A DNA stretch of 64,000 bases from Bacillota bacterium (lineage in GTDB: Bacteria > Bacillota > Clostridia > Lachnospirales > Lachnospiraceae), in assembly GCA_023436065.1 (NCBI GenBank), contig JAEZKU010000017.1:1-64000 (forward strand), read 5' to 3'. Both the position numbers and the translations under genes were made by a program. Numbering within the stretch: the first letter of the stretch is position 1; each line of letters starts with the position of its first letter. The notes below the pieces were generated by a model. That model was not told where the DNA came from. It was given only the letters and a program-made list of their open reading frames with translations, and did no database searches. Of this stretch, positions 24,867-33,252 are shown piece after piece.

Positions 24867-25801
24867 TGATACTCCTCCTTCAGATGCTCCCGAATTTCTT
24901 TTGCCTTATCACTTTCTTCACAAAAGCTCAATACATAATAAGCTTGCAGATACAGTTTAAGGCAATTCTTTTTCTTCTCTTGCCAATCGATTTCTAACTT
25001 TAATAAGCCCTCCGTTGCCCGAGCTTTGAGAAAAGTTAATTCACCAAGAAAGTCCATTTTCCGGTTGCCTTTACTTTTTTCGTAGCCCTTATTGCATATC
25101 TCAAGTGCCTTCTTTAGATTATTCTCCTTTATGTAGAGCCGGCTGGCAATAATAGCAACCCTGGAATACAGGTTATTATTCTCTTCTACTGAGGTATGTA
25201 ACTCCAGATAATCCATTACCTGCTTCAATATCTGCTTAGCATTTACATTCATGCCAGCAGCAGCCATCCGTTGAAGGATGTCTACTATGATATTCAGTTC
25301 GATGTTACTCAGATAATAATCTTTTATTTCATTAGTCTTAAAGTCAGGTACGGTACAGGTAATCGCCTGCATCAGCAGATCTATGGTAGTTTCAATCGTA
25401 CCCCCGTCCAATTCATTCAGTAATGCCTTATATGCTTTTACAAACTGTACATGTACATTTCCCTTGGTAGTCGCTATCTGCTCATACTCCTGCAGCAAAG
25501 CAGATGCTGACGTATATTCCTTAGCCGCTACTTGTTTCTTGATTTCTTCCCGCTTCTGATATAAATCGTAATCCGATTCGGTCAAAATCAACTCGAACTG
25601 ATTCGGCATTCTTCCCAGACGCTCCAAGAGAGTTTCCAGCAGCAAGGAATCGACATCTCTCTCTCCCGCTTCTATTCTTGATAAAGTTGCTACTGAGCAT
25701 AAGCCCATGCATAATTTCCCTTGTGATATCTGATACGACTCACGGAAATATTGAATCGCGGATCCAATCTTATTGTTCTCCATCTCAAGCTCATTCGCCA
25801 T
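24848..25801 (-). CDS. RRNPP-like HTH+TPR regulator, copy A
   Basis: A 317-residue paralogue of the gene that follows it: XRE domain at about 10-70 (IGSAIQYFRESYQISQGKLC, SVATLSRIEAGERDVDSL), then helical repeats (YTSASALLQEYEQIA, NLYSRVAIIASRLYIKENNL, LKKALEICNKGYEKSKGN). Both share the S-V-x-T-L-S-R-I-E recognition helix, so they may bind similar DNA. First gene of the leftward two-gene operon; the ATG at 25801 has only a weak SD (ggcgggataacaa). Which paralogue reads the peptide, or whether they work against each other, cannot be told. Confidence 0.83.
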   Translation of the reverse strand: MANELEMENNKIGSAIQYFRESYQISQGKLCMGLCSVATLSRIEAGERDVDSLLLETLLERLGRMPNQFELILTESDYDLYQKREEIKKQVAAKEYTSASALLQEYEQIATTKGNVHVQFVKAYKALLNELDGGTIETTIDLLMQAITCTVPDFKTNEIKDYYLSNIELNIIVDILQRMAAAGMNVNAKQILKQVMDYLELHTSVEENNNLYSRVAIIASRLYIKENNLKKALEICNKGYEKSKGNRKMDFLGELTFLKARATEGLLKLEIDWQEKKKNCLKLYLQAYYVLSFCEESDKAKEIREHLKEEYQWEDID

Positions 25802-26113
25802 TTGTTATCCCGCCTACGTATATAATATTAAATTATCTAAATATTTTACCAAATCTAAGTAATTTTACTAATAGCTTATCACATAGCTATTCTTTGTTCA
25901 ATTATAATTCGTATAAAAATACACAAATCTAGAATAATATCCCGATTTATGTAACTTATGTCAAAGCATAAACTTTGGAATTACCAACATATTATGTTGA
26001 TTTCAGGCCTCGCTGCAGCAAAATACGACCAATATAGGGTAGCATAAAACACAGGGTTGTGTTACAATTAAGCATATCAACATCGAAGAAATACATTAAA
26101 GAAGGTAATTGTT
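25802..26113. promoter_or_regulatory. Divergent intergenic region
   Basis: Very AT-rich. It must hold promoters for the leftward regulator operon and the rightward acyltransferase. An imperfect dyad aacacagggttgtgtt is at about 26048. No ORF or other structure seen. Confidence 0.4.
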
Positions 26114-26881
26114 ATGCTCAGATTTTACTATGTAATTATAACGGCAGTTATATTTAATCTATATTTTATACCACAAATGTATTACATGGCCAACCATCCC
26201 GAAAAGTATTCGGAAAAGGACTGCTATAAAGCGGGCCTAAAGCTGGTCAATATGATAAAAAGACGAGGCCGTATTTCCACTCATGTTACCGGACAGGAGC
26301 ATCTTCCGGATCAGGGCGGTTATATTATGTATGCCAATCATCAGGGTAAATATGATGCCCTGGGTATTCTGTCCTCTCATGCTGAGCCTTGTACCATCGT
26401 CATGGATAAGGAGACTTCAGAAAGTCTGATCAATAATCTTTTCATCAACCTGATCAAAGGTAAACGCCTTGATAAAAAGGATCCCAGACAGCAGGTCAGA
26501 ATTATCCAGGAGATATCAGAGGAGATCAATCAGGGAAGGAAATATCTCTTATTTCCGGAAGGTGGATATACAGATAATCAGAATAATTTGCAGACTTTTC
26601 ATAACGGTTCCTTTAAAATCCCTCTGATGACAAAGTGTCCTATTATACCTGTAGTTATCTTTGATTCTTATCGTGCATTTTCAATAAATTCACTGCGTCG
26701 CGTTAAGACACAGGTACATTACCTCGAACCTATATATTATGAAGAATATAGTAATATGAAGACAAAAGAACTCTGTGACCTTATCTATAACAGGATCAGC
26801 CATAAGCTCAATGATATTCAAAACTTGAATGAAAGTGAGACAGAGCTTGAGGAAGAGGATCTGGAAGAATTGATATCCTAG
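26114..26881 (+). CDS. plsC: 1-acyl-glycerol-3-phosphate acyltransferase
   Basis: A 255-residue PlsC-family enzyme that adds the second fatty acid in phosphatidic acid synthesis at the membrane. The catalytic H-x4-D motif is NHQGKYD (about residues 76-82), the glycerophosphate-binding motif is FPEGGYT (about 146), and PVVIFDSYRAF follows. One N-terminal hydrophobic segment (YYVIITAVIFNLYFIPQMYY). The C-terminal tail is unusually acidic (ESETELEEEDLEEL). SD 'aaagaaggtaattgtt'. A DUF1232 gene follows 25 bases later. Confidence 0.87.
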   Translation: MLRFYYVIITAVIFNLYFIPQMYYMANHPEKYSEKDCYKAGLKLVNMIKRRGRISTHVTGQEHLPDQGGYIMYANHQGKYDALGILSSHAEPCTIVMDKETSESLINNLFINLIKGKRLDKKDPRQQVRIIQEISEEINQGRKYLLFPEGGYTDNQNNLQTFHNGSFKIPLMTKCPIIPVVIFDSYRAFSINSLRRVKTQVHYLEPIYYEEYSNMKTKELCDLIYNRISHKLNDIQNLNESETELEEEDLEELIS

Positions 26882-26906
26882 CAAAATATCCCCAAAGGAG
26901 AAGCTC

Positions 26907-27272
26907 ATGAACCTCAAGGACCGATCCCGGAAGCTAATAACAGATATTCCTGCTATTTTTATTGCCCTGCGAAAGAAGCAAACTCCTTTGCCTGCAAAAA
27001 TCTTTGCAGGCTTAACTATTATTTATGCACTGTCACCTATTGATCTAATTCCTGATTTCATACCTGTTCTCGGATATCTCGATGATGTTATACTACTACC
27101 CGCGATGGTTATGTTAACTTTGAAATTCATTCCTGCGCAAATCCTTCAAGAATGCCGATCAGAAGCTGAAACCCTCTGGAAAGATGGAAAACCAAAAAAG
27201 TGGTACTATGCTGCCCCTATTCTTTTCTTATGGGCATTGATCATCTTCTTTATTCTTCGTGCATTATTTTAG
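26907..27272 (+). CDS. DUF1232 (YkvA-like) membrane protein
   Basis: A 121-residue protein with the DUF1232 signature YALSPIDLIPDFIPVLGYLD at about 46-65, followed by a second hydrophobic block (DVILLPAMVMLTLKFIP) and a C-terminal membrane segment (APILFLWALIIFFILRALF). Function of the family is unknown; it is a membrane protein. Strong SD (aaaggagaagctc). It follows plsC and its stop overlaps by 4 bases the stop of the convergent GntR-type gene. Confidence 0.85.
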   Translation: MNLKDRSRKLITDIPAIFIALRKKQTPLPAKIFAGLTIIYALSPIDLIPDFIPVLGYLDDVILLPAMVMLTLKFIPAQILQECRSEAETLWKDGKPKKWYYAAPILFLWALIIFFILRALF

Positions 27273-27973
27273 TAATAAATCTGATCCTTACCAACGATTG
27301 CATCCTTTAGTGTCTTCTCTGACCAGTTGATCGCTCCCTCAATATCTCTCTGTTCTATAAATCTGCATAAGACGTCTGTGTTCGTGTAAAGTTTCTCGAC
27401 ACCATGAAGAGCGCAGAATCTCTCCCATAGCATCAGAACCGCATCCTTAAAGGAATAGTATATTAACGGCATCAGCATATTGCCGGATAATACCGCCAGT
27501 TCATGATGGAATTCAAAAGCCTTTTCACTTGCTTCCTTATGACTGGATGCCTTCGCAATACCATCTGCATATTTTCTTAATGTCTCCAAATCTTTATCTG
27601 TTAATTGTGGAATGGCCAATTGCAATGCCAGTGTGTTGAGTGCCTTCCTAATCTCTAATATGGAGCGTATCTCACTTGCTCTCAGCATCCCTCCATTATA
27701 ATGAAGAATCGATATTAAAGTCTCTAAGGTTCCTGTCCTGCGATAATCAGAGATAAAGGTTCCGACACGTGGTCTAATTGTTAAGAAGCCCTTTCTGGCC
27801 AGCTCCAGAATTCCGCTATTCACCACTCCTCTGCTAACCTGCATGGTCTTAGCAATCTCACGCTCCGGCGGCAATTTCTCTCCTACAGCCAACTTTCCCG
27901 AGAGAATCATACCTTCCAGTTCCTTAATGAATAATTCCTTCAGTGATGGTGCCATCAGTTTATTGAACTCCAT
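27269..27973 (-). CDS. FadR/GntR-type regulator (FCD domain)
   Basis: A 234-residue regulator. The GntR winged helix occupies about residues 10-80 (LKELFIKELEGMILSGKL, GEKLPPEREIAKTMQVSRG, RKGFLTIRPRVGTFI); the all-helical FCD effector domain follows (FEFHHELAVLSGNMLMP). ATG 27973 has 'gaagggaggactttt' upstream and is preferred to 28015. FCD domains often bind a metal plus an organic acid. Two TGGT-N3-ACCA palindromes flank its intergenic region, one before this gene and one before the divergent HypAB operon, so it probably regulates itself and that operon. Confidence 0.88.
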   Translation of the reverse strand: MEFNKLMAPSLKELFIKELEGMILSGKLAVGEKLPPEREIAKTMQVSRGVVNSGILELARKGFLTIRPRVGTFISDYRRTGTLETLISILHYNGGMLRASEIRSILEIRKALNTLALQLAIPQLTDKDLETLRKYADGIAKASSHKEASEKAFEFHHELAVLSGNMLMPLIYYSFKDAVLMLWERFCALHGVEKLYTNTDVLCRFIEQRDIEGAINWSEKTLKDAIVGKDQIYY

Positions 27974-27993
27974 AAAAGTCCTCCCTTCTGTCA

Positions 27994-28006
27994 CTGGTAC
28001 AACCAG
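27994..28006. promoter_or_regulatory. FCD-regulator operator, regulator side
   Basis: Perfect palindrome ctggt-aca-accag (TGGT-N3-ACCA), 21 bases before the regulator start codon. Confidence 0.7.
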
Positions 28007-28163
28007 ATACCACAACCTTATTATATTGTATTATCTGCTGAATTTCAAGTAATATATCCTATTAAAAACGCTGAATAATACCCAGTATTATTGACTTTTA
28101 CCATATTAAGCCGATAATAGTAATCAGAGTATGCATTTTGATAAACGCACGTGACTCTATCTT

Positions 28164-28176
28164 CTGGTCTGACCAG
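28164..28176. promoter_or_regulatory. FCD-regulator operator, operon side
   Basis: Perfect palindrome ctggt-ctg-accag, 64 bases before the DUF5692 gene, 170 bases from the first copy. Confidence 0.7.
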
Positions 28177-28239
28177 TGAGAGTTACGTGAACCTGTTATA
28201 TTATCAGTAAAGCACTCGATTATTCCAAAAGGGGAAAGG

Positions 28240-29229
28240 ATGTTTATCATGTTTACATTCAATTACGAAGCCGGAGCGAATGCACTGAGTGTCTGGCTGG
28301 TCTGGATTATGGTTTTTGCAATACTGTTTATCGCAAATGAATTATCTAGGAGATTTATCACGATTGGATTTATCTGTTTTATTGTACTACCGACTGTTTT
28401 ATCCATACTCTGGTTCACAGTGCTGAGAGATACTACATACACAGATTGGTTTCATCTCGCCAAGGTTTACTCTTCCACCGCCGGCTGTATTGGTTTCTGG
28501 TGCATCAGGCATGTTCACGGAACTAATAAGAAGACAGGCAAGAGCTGGCATCTGTCCGCTAATAAGATTGCCCTGTGCTTCCCTCCGCTTATTCTGGCTG
28601 TGAATATTCTTGAAGCAGTAGCCAGAGATATCGAGGTCGGCATCAAATATTCTCAGGGCGGTATATTGGCAGATGAAGCTATGTATGTACTCGGTGGTCC
28701 CTGGAATTTTATGAATGCAGCAGCAGGTCTCATAAATATCATCACTATAACCGGATGGTTCGGCATCTGCGTACGCAAGGTCACTAAGAAGGATGGCAGC
28801 AAGGATATGTTATGGCCTGATATGCTTTGGTTCTGGATTATCGCATACGATTTGTGGAACTTCGCTTATACCTATAATTGTCTTCCCGGACATTCCTGGT
28901 ATTGCGGTTTTGCTTTGCTTCTTGCACCGACTGTATGTGCTTTCACTCTCGGTAAGGGGGCCTGGCTCCAGCATCGTGCCCAGACGCTCGCCCTGTGGTG
29001 TATGTTTGCACAGACATTCCCTTCCTTTATAGACCTTGGCGCCTTTGCAGTAGCCTCAACCTATAACAAGGGAGCACTTTTCTTCTGGAGCTGTGCTGCT
29101 CTGGTTGCAAATATTGCTGTAGCTGTCTATATGCTATATAAAGTAGGAAAGACAAAGAGAAACCCTTATACACAGGAGTTATATACGGACATAAAATCGT
29201 ATCAGGAAATCAAGGCTCTTGCTGAATAG
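28240..29229 (+). CDS. DUF5692 polytopic membrane protein
   Basis: A 329-residue integral membrane protein with about nine hydrophobic segments (for example VWLVWIMVFAILFIANEL, ITIGFICFIVLPTVLSILWF, VANIAVAVYMLYKV). It matches DUF5692, with the patterns MYVLGGPWNFMNAAAGL and DLWNFAYTYNCLPGHSWY. No transport or catalytic motif is known for the family. SD 'aaggggaaagg' before ATG 28240. It heads the operon with hypB, the large Fe-S flavoprotein and hypA, under the putative FCD operator. It could be a transporter for the substrate or cofactor of that operon. Confidence 0.8.
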   Translation: MFIMFTFNYEAGANALSVWLVWIMVFAILFIANELSRRFITIGFICFIVLPTVLSILWFTVLRDTTYTDWFHLAKVYSSTAGCIGFWCIRHVHGTNKKTGKSWHLSANKIALCFPPLILAVNILEAVARDIEVGIKYSQGGILADEAMYVLGGPWNFMNAAAGLINIITITGWFGICVRKVTKKDGSKDMLWPDMLWFWIIAYDLWNFAYTYNCLPGHSWYCGFALLLAPTVCAFTLGKGAWLQHRAQTLALWCMFAQTFPSFIDLGAFAVASTYNKGALFFWSCAALVANIAVAVYMLYKVGKTKRNPYTQELYTDIKSYQEIKALAE

Positions 29230-29289
29230 TTCAGCTTTTATCCACATAAATAACTTAACCCGTATGATTTCTTGAGAAAGGATGAGCAA

Positions 29290-29961
29290 ATGAATACTTT
29301 TAGGGTTCTTGAGATTAAGCAAAATGTATTTGATGACAATAACCGGCAGGCTGACGAACTCAGGAAGGAATTGAAGAAGGAACAGACCTTTCTGTTGAAT
29401 CTGATGTCCTCCCCCGGTGCCGGAAAGACCACTACGTTAAAAAGGACCATTGATCTGCTGAAGGCTGACTTAAAGATCGGAATCATGGAAGCAGATATCG
29501 ACTCTGATGTTGATGCCCGAACCATATCCGAGACCGGAGTGAGTGTAATTCAGCTTCATACAGGCGGTATGTGCCACTTGGATGCAGACATGACAAAACA
29601 GGGGTTGGAGGGACTTGGTTATAAAGGACTTGATTTAGCCATCCTGGAGAATGTCGGCAACCTTGTATGTCCCGCAGAATTCGATACCGGTTCCGTCAGG
29701 AATGCCATGATTCTAAGCATACCTGAGGGAGATGATAAACCCTTGAAATATCCCCTGATGTTTTCCATTTCAGATGTGTTGTTAATTAATAAGATTGATG
29801 TGCTTCCTTATTTCGATTTTAATCTGGAGTTATGCAAAGAGCGTGCTAAACAGCTCAATCCCAATATCAAGATCATAACCATCTGCGCTAAGACCGGTGA
29901 AGGTGTACAGGACTTTGCAGACTGGTTGAGACAAGAGGTAATGCTGTGGAAGACCGAATAG
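29290..29961 (+). CDS. hypB: Hydrogenase/urease nickel-insertion GTPase HypB
   Basis: A 223-residue SIMIBI-class GTPase. P-loop SSPGAGKTTTLKR near residue 40, metal-site region GGMCHLDADM, ILENVGNLVCPAEFD, and guanine motif NKID. The ATG at 29290 has 'aaaggatgag' before it; the frame opens at a TTG at 29272 without a site. It lacks the N-terminal high-affinity nickel motif C-x2-C-G-C found in E. coli. Works with HypA to insert Ni into hydrogenase. No other hyp genes or hydrogenase subunits are here, so its client is not evident. Confidence 0.92.
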   Translation: MNTFRVLEIKQNVFDDNNRQADELRKELKKEQTFLLNLMSSPGAGKTTTLKRTIDLLKADLKIGIMEADIDSDVDARTISETGVSVIQLHTGGMCHLDADMTKQGLEGLGYKGLDLAILENVGNLVCPAEFDTGSVRNAMILSIPEGDDKPLKYPLMFSISDVLLINKIDVLPYFDFNLELCKERAKQLNPNIKIITICAKTGEGVQDFADWLRQEVMLWKTE

Positions 29962-30039
29962 ATGTTTAAAATTGAAAGGGACAAAAGGTCCAGCTTTTTA
30001 AAAGCAGCTGGATATTATTAACAATATTGGAGGATTACT

Positions 30040-32718
30040 ATGGCTGTAAACCAGAAAGCATTAGAGCTTGCGAACCATATCAGCAGGAAAAAGCTTGGTT
30101 CCAAGAATGAGATCAAAATAACAGATCCCGAATACCTGATCCTGGAGCCGGTCATCACCGACGGAATGGCCGAGGTTGCGCTTCATATGGAGATCAGAAA
30201 GCATTATACCCCAGCAGAGCTTGCTCCTCTATGCGGTAAGTCCGAGGCAGAGACCGAGAAATACCTGTGGGAGCTCGCTATGGCAGGAGTGTGCTTCGTG
30301 AATAAGATAGACGGTGTTGATACCTATTGGTATGACACCTGGGTACCGGGCATCATGGAAATGATGGTGAATAACAAAGAAAATGTAGCAAAATATCCGC
30401 AGATTGCACGTGCCTTCGAAGCTTATGGAAGAGTCCGTGGGCCCAAAACAACCGGTGCTTTTCCTGTCGGTGTCGGTCTCATGCGTGTAATTCCTATTGA
30501 ACAGGCGATTGATGGCGAGACAAGACGTGCCACCTATGAAGAGGTTTCCAGATATCTAAATGAAAATGATATCTTTACCGTATCCGACTGTTCCTGTCGT
30601 ACTGCAAGAGAGGAAATGGGAGAAGGTTGCGGACATTTAAAGGAGGATATGTGTATTCAGATGGGGCATGCCGCCGAGTATTATATCCGTACCGGCAGAG
30701 GACGCCAAATCACGCGTGAGGAAGCCTTCGAAATCATTAAGAGAGCAGAAGAAAATGGATTGATGCATCAGATTCCGAACCTCGATGGATCAGGAAAGAC
30801 TCATGCGATCTGTAACTGCTGCGGCTGCTCCTGCCTGTCTCTTCGAACCGCCTCCATGTTCAAGAATGTGGATATGGTGCGCTCAAATTATGTATCAAAA
30901 GTCGATAAGGACAAATGTGTTGCCTGCGGTGAATGCGTGGAGACCTGCCCTGTGAATGCGTTACAGCTCGGTCAGAAGCTTTGCACCGTTACACCTCTTC
31001 CTAAAAAGAAGATAGAGACTCCTCGAGATACGGAATGGGGTCCGGAGAAATGGAACCCGGAGTACCGTACGAATCGTCAGGATGTTACTGAAACCGGAAC
31101 CAGTCCCTGCAAGACCGAATGTCCTGCACATATCGCTATTCAGGGCTACATAAAACTGGCCTCCCAGGGAAGATATACAGAAGCCCTGGAGCTGATTAAG
31201 CATGAGAATCCTTTCCCTGCAGTATGCGGAAGAATCTGTCCCAGAAAATGCGAATCGGCTTGTACCAGAGGTGACATCGACGAGCCGATCGCCATTGATG
31301 AAATCAAAAAGTTCATAGCAGAACAGGATCTGAATCAGGAGCACCGCTTTCTGCCGAAAAAACGCCATGATTATGGGAAAAAGATCGCTGTCATCGGTGC
31401 AGGTCCAGCCGGACTCTCCTGTGCGTATTTCCTCTCGATTGACGGCTATGAAGTGACTGTCTTCGAGAAGGAACAAGCATTAGGTGGAATGCTTACCTTA
31501 GGTATCCCCTCCTTCCGACTTGAAAAAGAGGTTGTAAACGCAGAGATCGACATATTAAAGGAATTAGGAGTCAAGTTCCGGACCGGAATCGAGGTAGGAA
31601 AGGACATCACCTTGAAGGATCTTAGAAGTCAGGGTTATCAGGCCTTTTACCTTGCCATCGGTGCGCAGGCAGGACGTCAGCTCGGCATTGAGGGAGAAGA
31701 TGCAGAAGGTGTGATAACAGGTGTTGATTTCATCCGTGCGGTAAACCTCGGTAAGGAATCCAGCTTAAAGGGTAATGTTATCGTCATAGGAGGCGGAAAT
31801 GTAGCCATTGACGTTGCACGAAGCGCTGCCCGTGTCGGAGCCGATCAGGTAAAGATGTTCTGTCTGGAGACACAGGCAGAGATGCCCGCTCTGGAGGAGG
31901 AAGTGGAAGAAGCCATATCAGAAGGAATCGAATTGAATAACAGCTGGGGACCCAAGAGAATACTCACCCAGAACGGACATGTCATAGGTGTGGAATTCAA
32001 GAGATGTATCTCCGTATTCGATGCAGACGGTAGATTCCATCCTGTCTACGACGAAAATGATATCATCAGTGTGCAAGCCGATACAGTTCTTCTATCCATC
32101 GGTCAGTCTATAGAATGGGGAAATCTTCTGGAAGGCAGTAAGGTTGAACTTAATCCGAATAAAACTGTGAAGGCTGACTCTCTTACCTACCAGACAGCCG
32201 AACCGGATGTCTTCGTCGGAGGAGATGTCTATACCGGTCCCCGCTTCGCTATCGATGCAATCGCAGCCGGTAAGCAGGGTGCCATCTCCATCCACCGTTA
32301 TGTACAGCCGGGTCAAAGCCTTGTCATCGGCAGAGACAGACGGGAATATCATTCCCTGGATAAAGGGAATCTCGCACTGGACAGCTATGACCGCCAGCCA
32401 AGACAGCATGCCAGCCATAAACAGATAAGAAATGCTGCAGAAGCTTTCTCAGATCCCAGACTCACCTTTACAGAGGAGCAGATACGAAAGGAAACGGAAC
32501 GCTGCTTAAGCTGTGGTGCCACAGTTGTGAATGAATACCTGTGTGTTGGCTGCGGCGCCTGTACGACAAGATGCCGTTTTGATGCAATATCCCTGATCAG
32601 AAAATATGATGGTGAGGGTGTTGCGTTTGAGAATCTGAAGCCGGTAGTTGTAAAACAGATACTGAAACGCAAAGGTAAGATTGCGATCAAGAAAGCTGTG
32701 AAGGCCTTTGCAAAATAA
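30040..32718 (+). CDS. Large Fe-S/FAD oxidoreductase (GltD/NfnB-like core)
   Basis: An 892-residue protein. About 40-120 is a winged-helix-like region; about 180-270 a cysteine-rich unit (SDCSCRTAREEMGEGCGH, CNCCGCSC); about 290-310 a 4Fe-4S ferredoxin motif (CVACGECVETCP). The core is glutamate-synthase small-subunit-like: CKTECPAHIAIQGYIKLA, CGRICPRKCESACTRG, a first dinucleotide site VIGAGPAGLSC, a second VIGGGNVAIDVARSAARVG and a closing FAD loop DVFVGGDVYTGP. The C-terminus holds further cysteines (CLSCGA, CVGCGACTTRC). It probably moves electrons between NAD(P)H and a ferredoxin or an unknown partner. It is flanked by hypB and hypA in one operon; GC and codon use look slightly higher than neighbours. 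Substrate unknown. Confidence 0.85.
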   Translation: MAVNQKALELANHISRKKLGSKNEIKITDPEYLILEPVITDGMAEVALHMEIRKHYTPAELAPLCGKSEAETEKYLWELAMAGVCFVNKIDGVDTYWYDTWVPGIMEMMVNNKENVAKYPQIARAFEAYGRVRGPKTTGAFPVGVGLMRVIPIEQAIDGETRRATYEEVSRYLNENDIFTVSDCSCRTAREEMGEGCGHLKEDMCIQMGHAAEYYIRTGRGRQITREEAFEIIKRAEENGLMHQIPNLDGSGKTHAICNCCGCSCLSLRTASMFKNVDMVRSNYVSKVDKDKCVACGECVETCPVNALQLGQKLCTVTPLPKKKIETPRDTEWGPEKWNPEYRTNRQDVTETGTSPCKTECPAHIAIQGYIKLASQGRYTEALELIKHENPFPAVCGRICPRKCESACTRGDIDEPIAIDEIKKFIAEQDLNQEHRFLPKKRHDYGKKIAVIGAGPAGLSCAYFLSIDGYEVTVFEKEQALGGMLTLGIPSFRLEKEVVNAEIDILKELGVKFRTGIEVGKDITLKDLRSQGYQAFYLAIGAQAGRQLGIEGEDAEGVITGVDFIRAVNLGKESSLKGNVIVIGGGNVAIDVARSAARVGADQVKMFCLETQAEMPALEEEVEEAISEGIELNNSWGPKRILTQNGHVIGVEFKRCISVFDADGRFHPVYDENDIISVQADTVLLSIGQSIEWGNLLEGSKVELNPNKTVKADSLTYQTAEPDVFVGGDVYTGPRFAIDAIAAGKQGAISIHRYVQPGQSLVIGRDRREYHSLDKGNLALDSYDRQPRQHASHKQIRNAAEAFSDPRLTFTEEQIRKETERCLSCGATVVNEYLCVGCGACTTRCRFDAISLIRKYDGEGVAFENLKPVVVKQILKRKGKIAIKKAVKAFAK

Positions 32719-32775
32719 TCATTTAGAAGGCCGATAAGGTTTTCAACCAAGCATTTCTTCAAGGAGGCGAGCCAT

Positions 32776-33117
32776 ATGCACGAACTGGGTGTAATAATTG
32801 AGGTTGTCAATCAAGTGGAACAGTTTGCCAGGAATAATGCAGTAGAAAAGATCGATACCCTTGTTCTGCAGATCGGCGAACTCTCATCTATGATACCGGA
32901 ATATTTGCAGAAGCTATATCCTGCTGCCGTAGATGGAACAATACTGCAGGATTCCAGACTGGAGATTGAAATCATTCCGGGTAATGGCCTATGTAAAAGC
33001 TGTCAGCAGGTATTCAACCTGCTGAAGGAGAAAGGGAGCTGCCCCAAATGCGGGGGTAATAGCTTTGAGCTGTTATCCGGTAAGGAGTTCTATATTAAAG
33101 AAATTCAATGCTATTGA
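32776..33117 (+). CDS. hypA: Nickel metallochaperone HypA
   Basis: A 113-residue HypA. It begins MHELG (His2 and the N-terminus bind Ni) and has two zinc CxxC motifs, CKSC and CPKC, at about 75-98. SD 'caaggaggcgagccat'. Last gene of the operon with the DUF5692 protein, HypB and the Fe-S flavoprotein. It normally docks Ni to HypB and the hydrogenase large subunit; here the enzyme served is not in the window. Confidence 0.93.
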   Translation: MHELGVIIEVVNQVEQFARNNAVEKIDTLVLQIGELSSMIPEYLQKLYPAAVDGTILQDSRLEIEIIPGNGLCKSCQQVFNLLKEKGSCPKCGGNSFELLSGKEFYIKEIQCY

Positions 33118-33180
33118 TGCGGTAAGATTTTGAGCCACCGGCACGAAAGGCTTCATGAGATATGTAATACAACACAGATA

Positions 33181-33230
33181 AAAGGGCTGTAATGAATTCA
33201 TCCGATATGATGAAATCATTACAGCCCTGA
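33181..33230. terminator. Terminator between convergent genes
   Basis: Stem agggctgtaatga / tcattacagccct with a 21-base loop. The T-run is on the minus-strand side (gcccttttatc), so it best fits the leftward ATPase gene; it can also close the hypA operon. Confidence 0.7.
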
Positions 33231-33252
33231 TCATATTATGTAATACCTTTAC

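Noticed and set aside
30961..31476. 171-codon minus-strand frame
   Set aside because: Antisense to the Fe-S flavoprotein whose motifs are clear.
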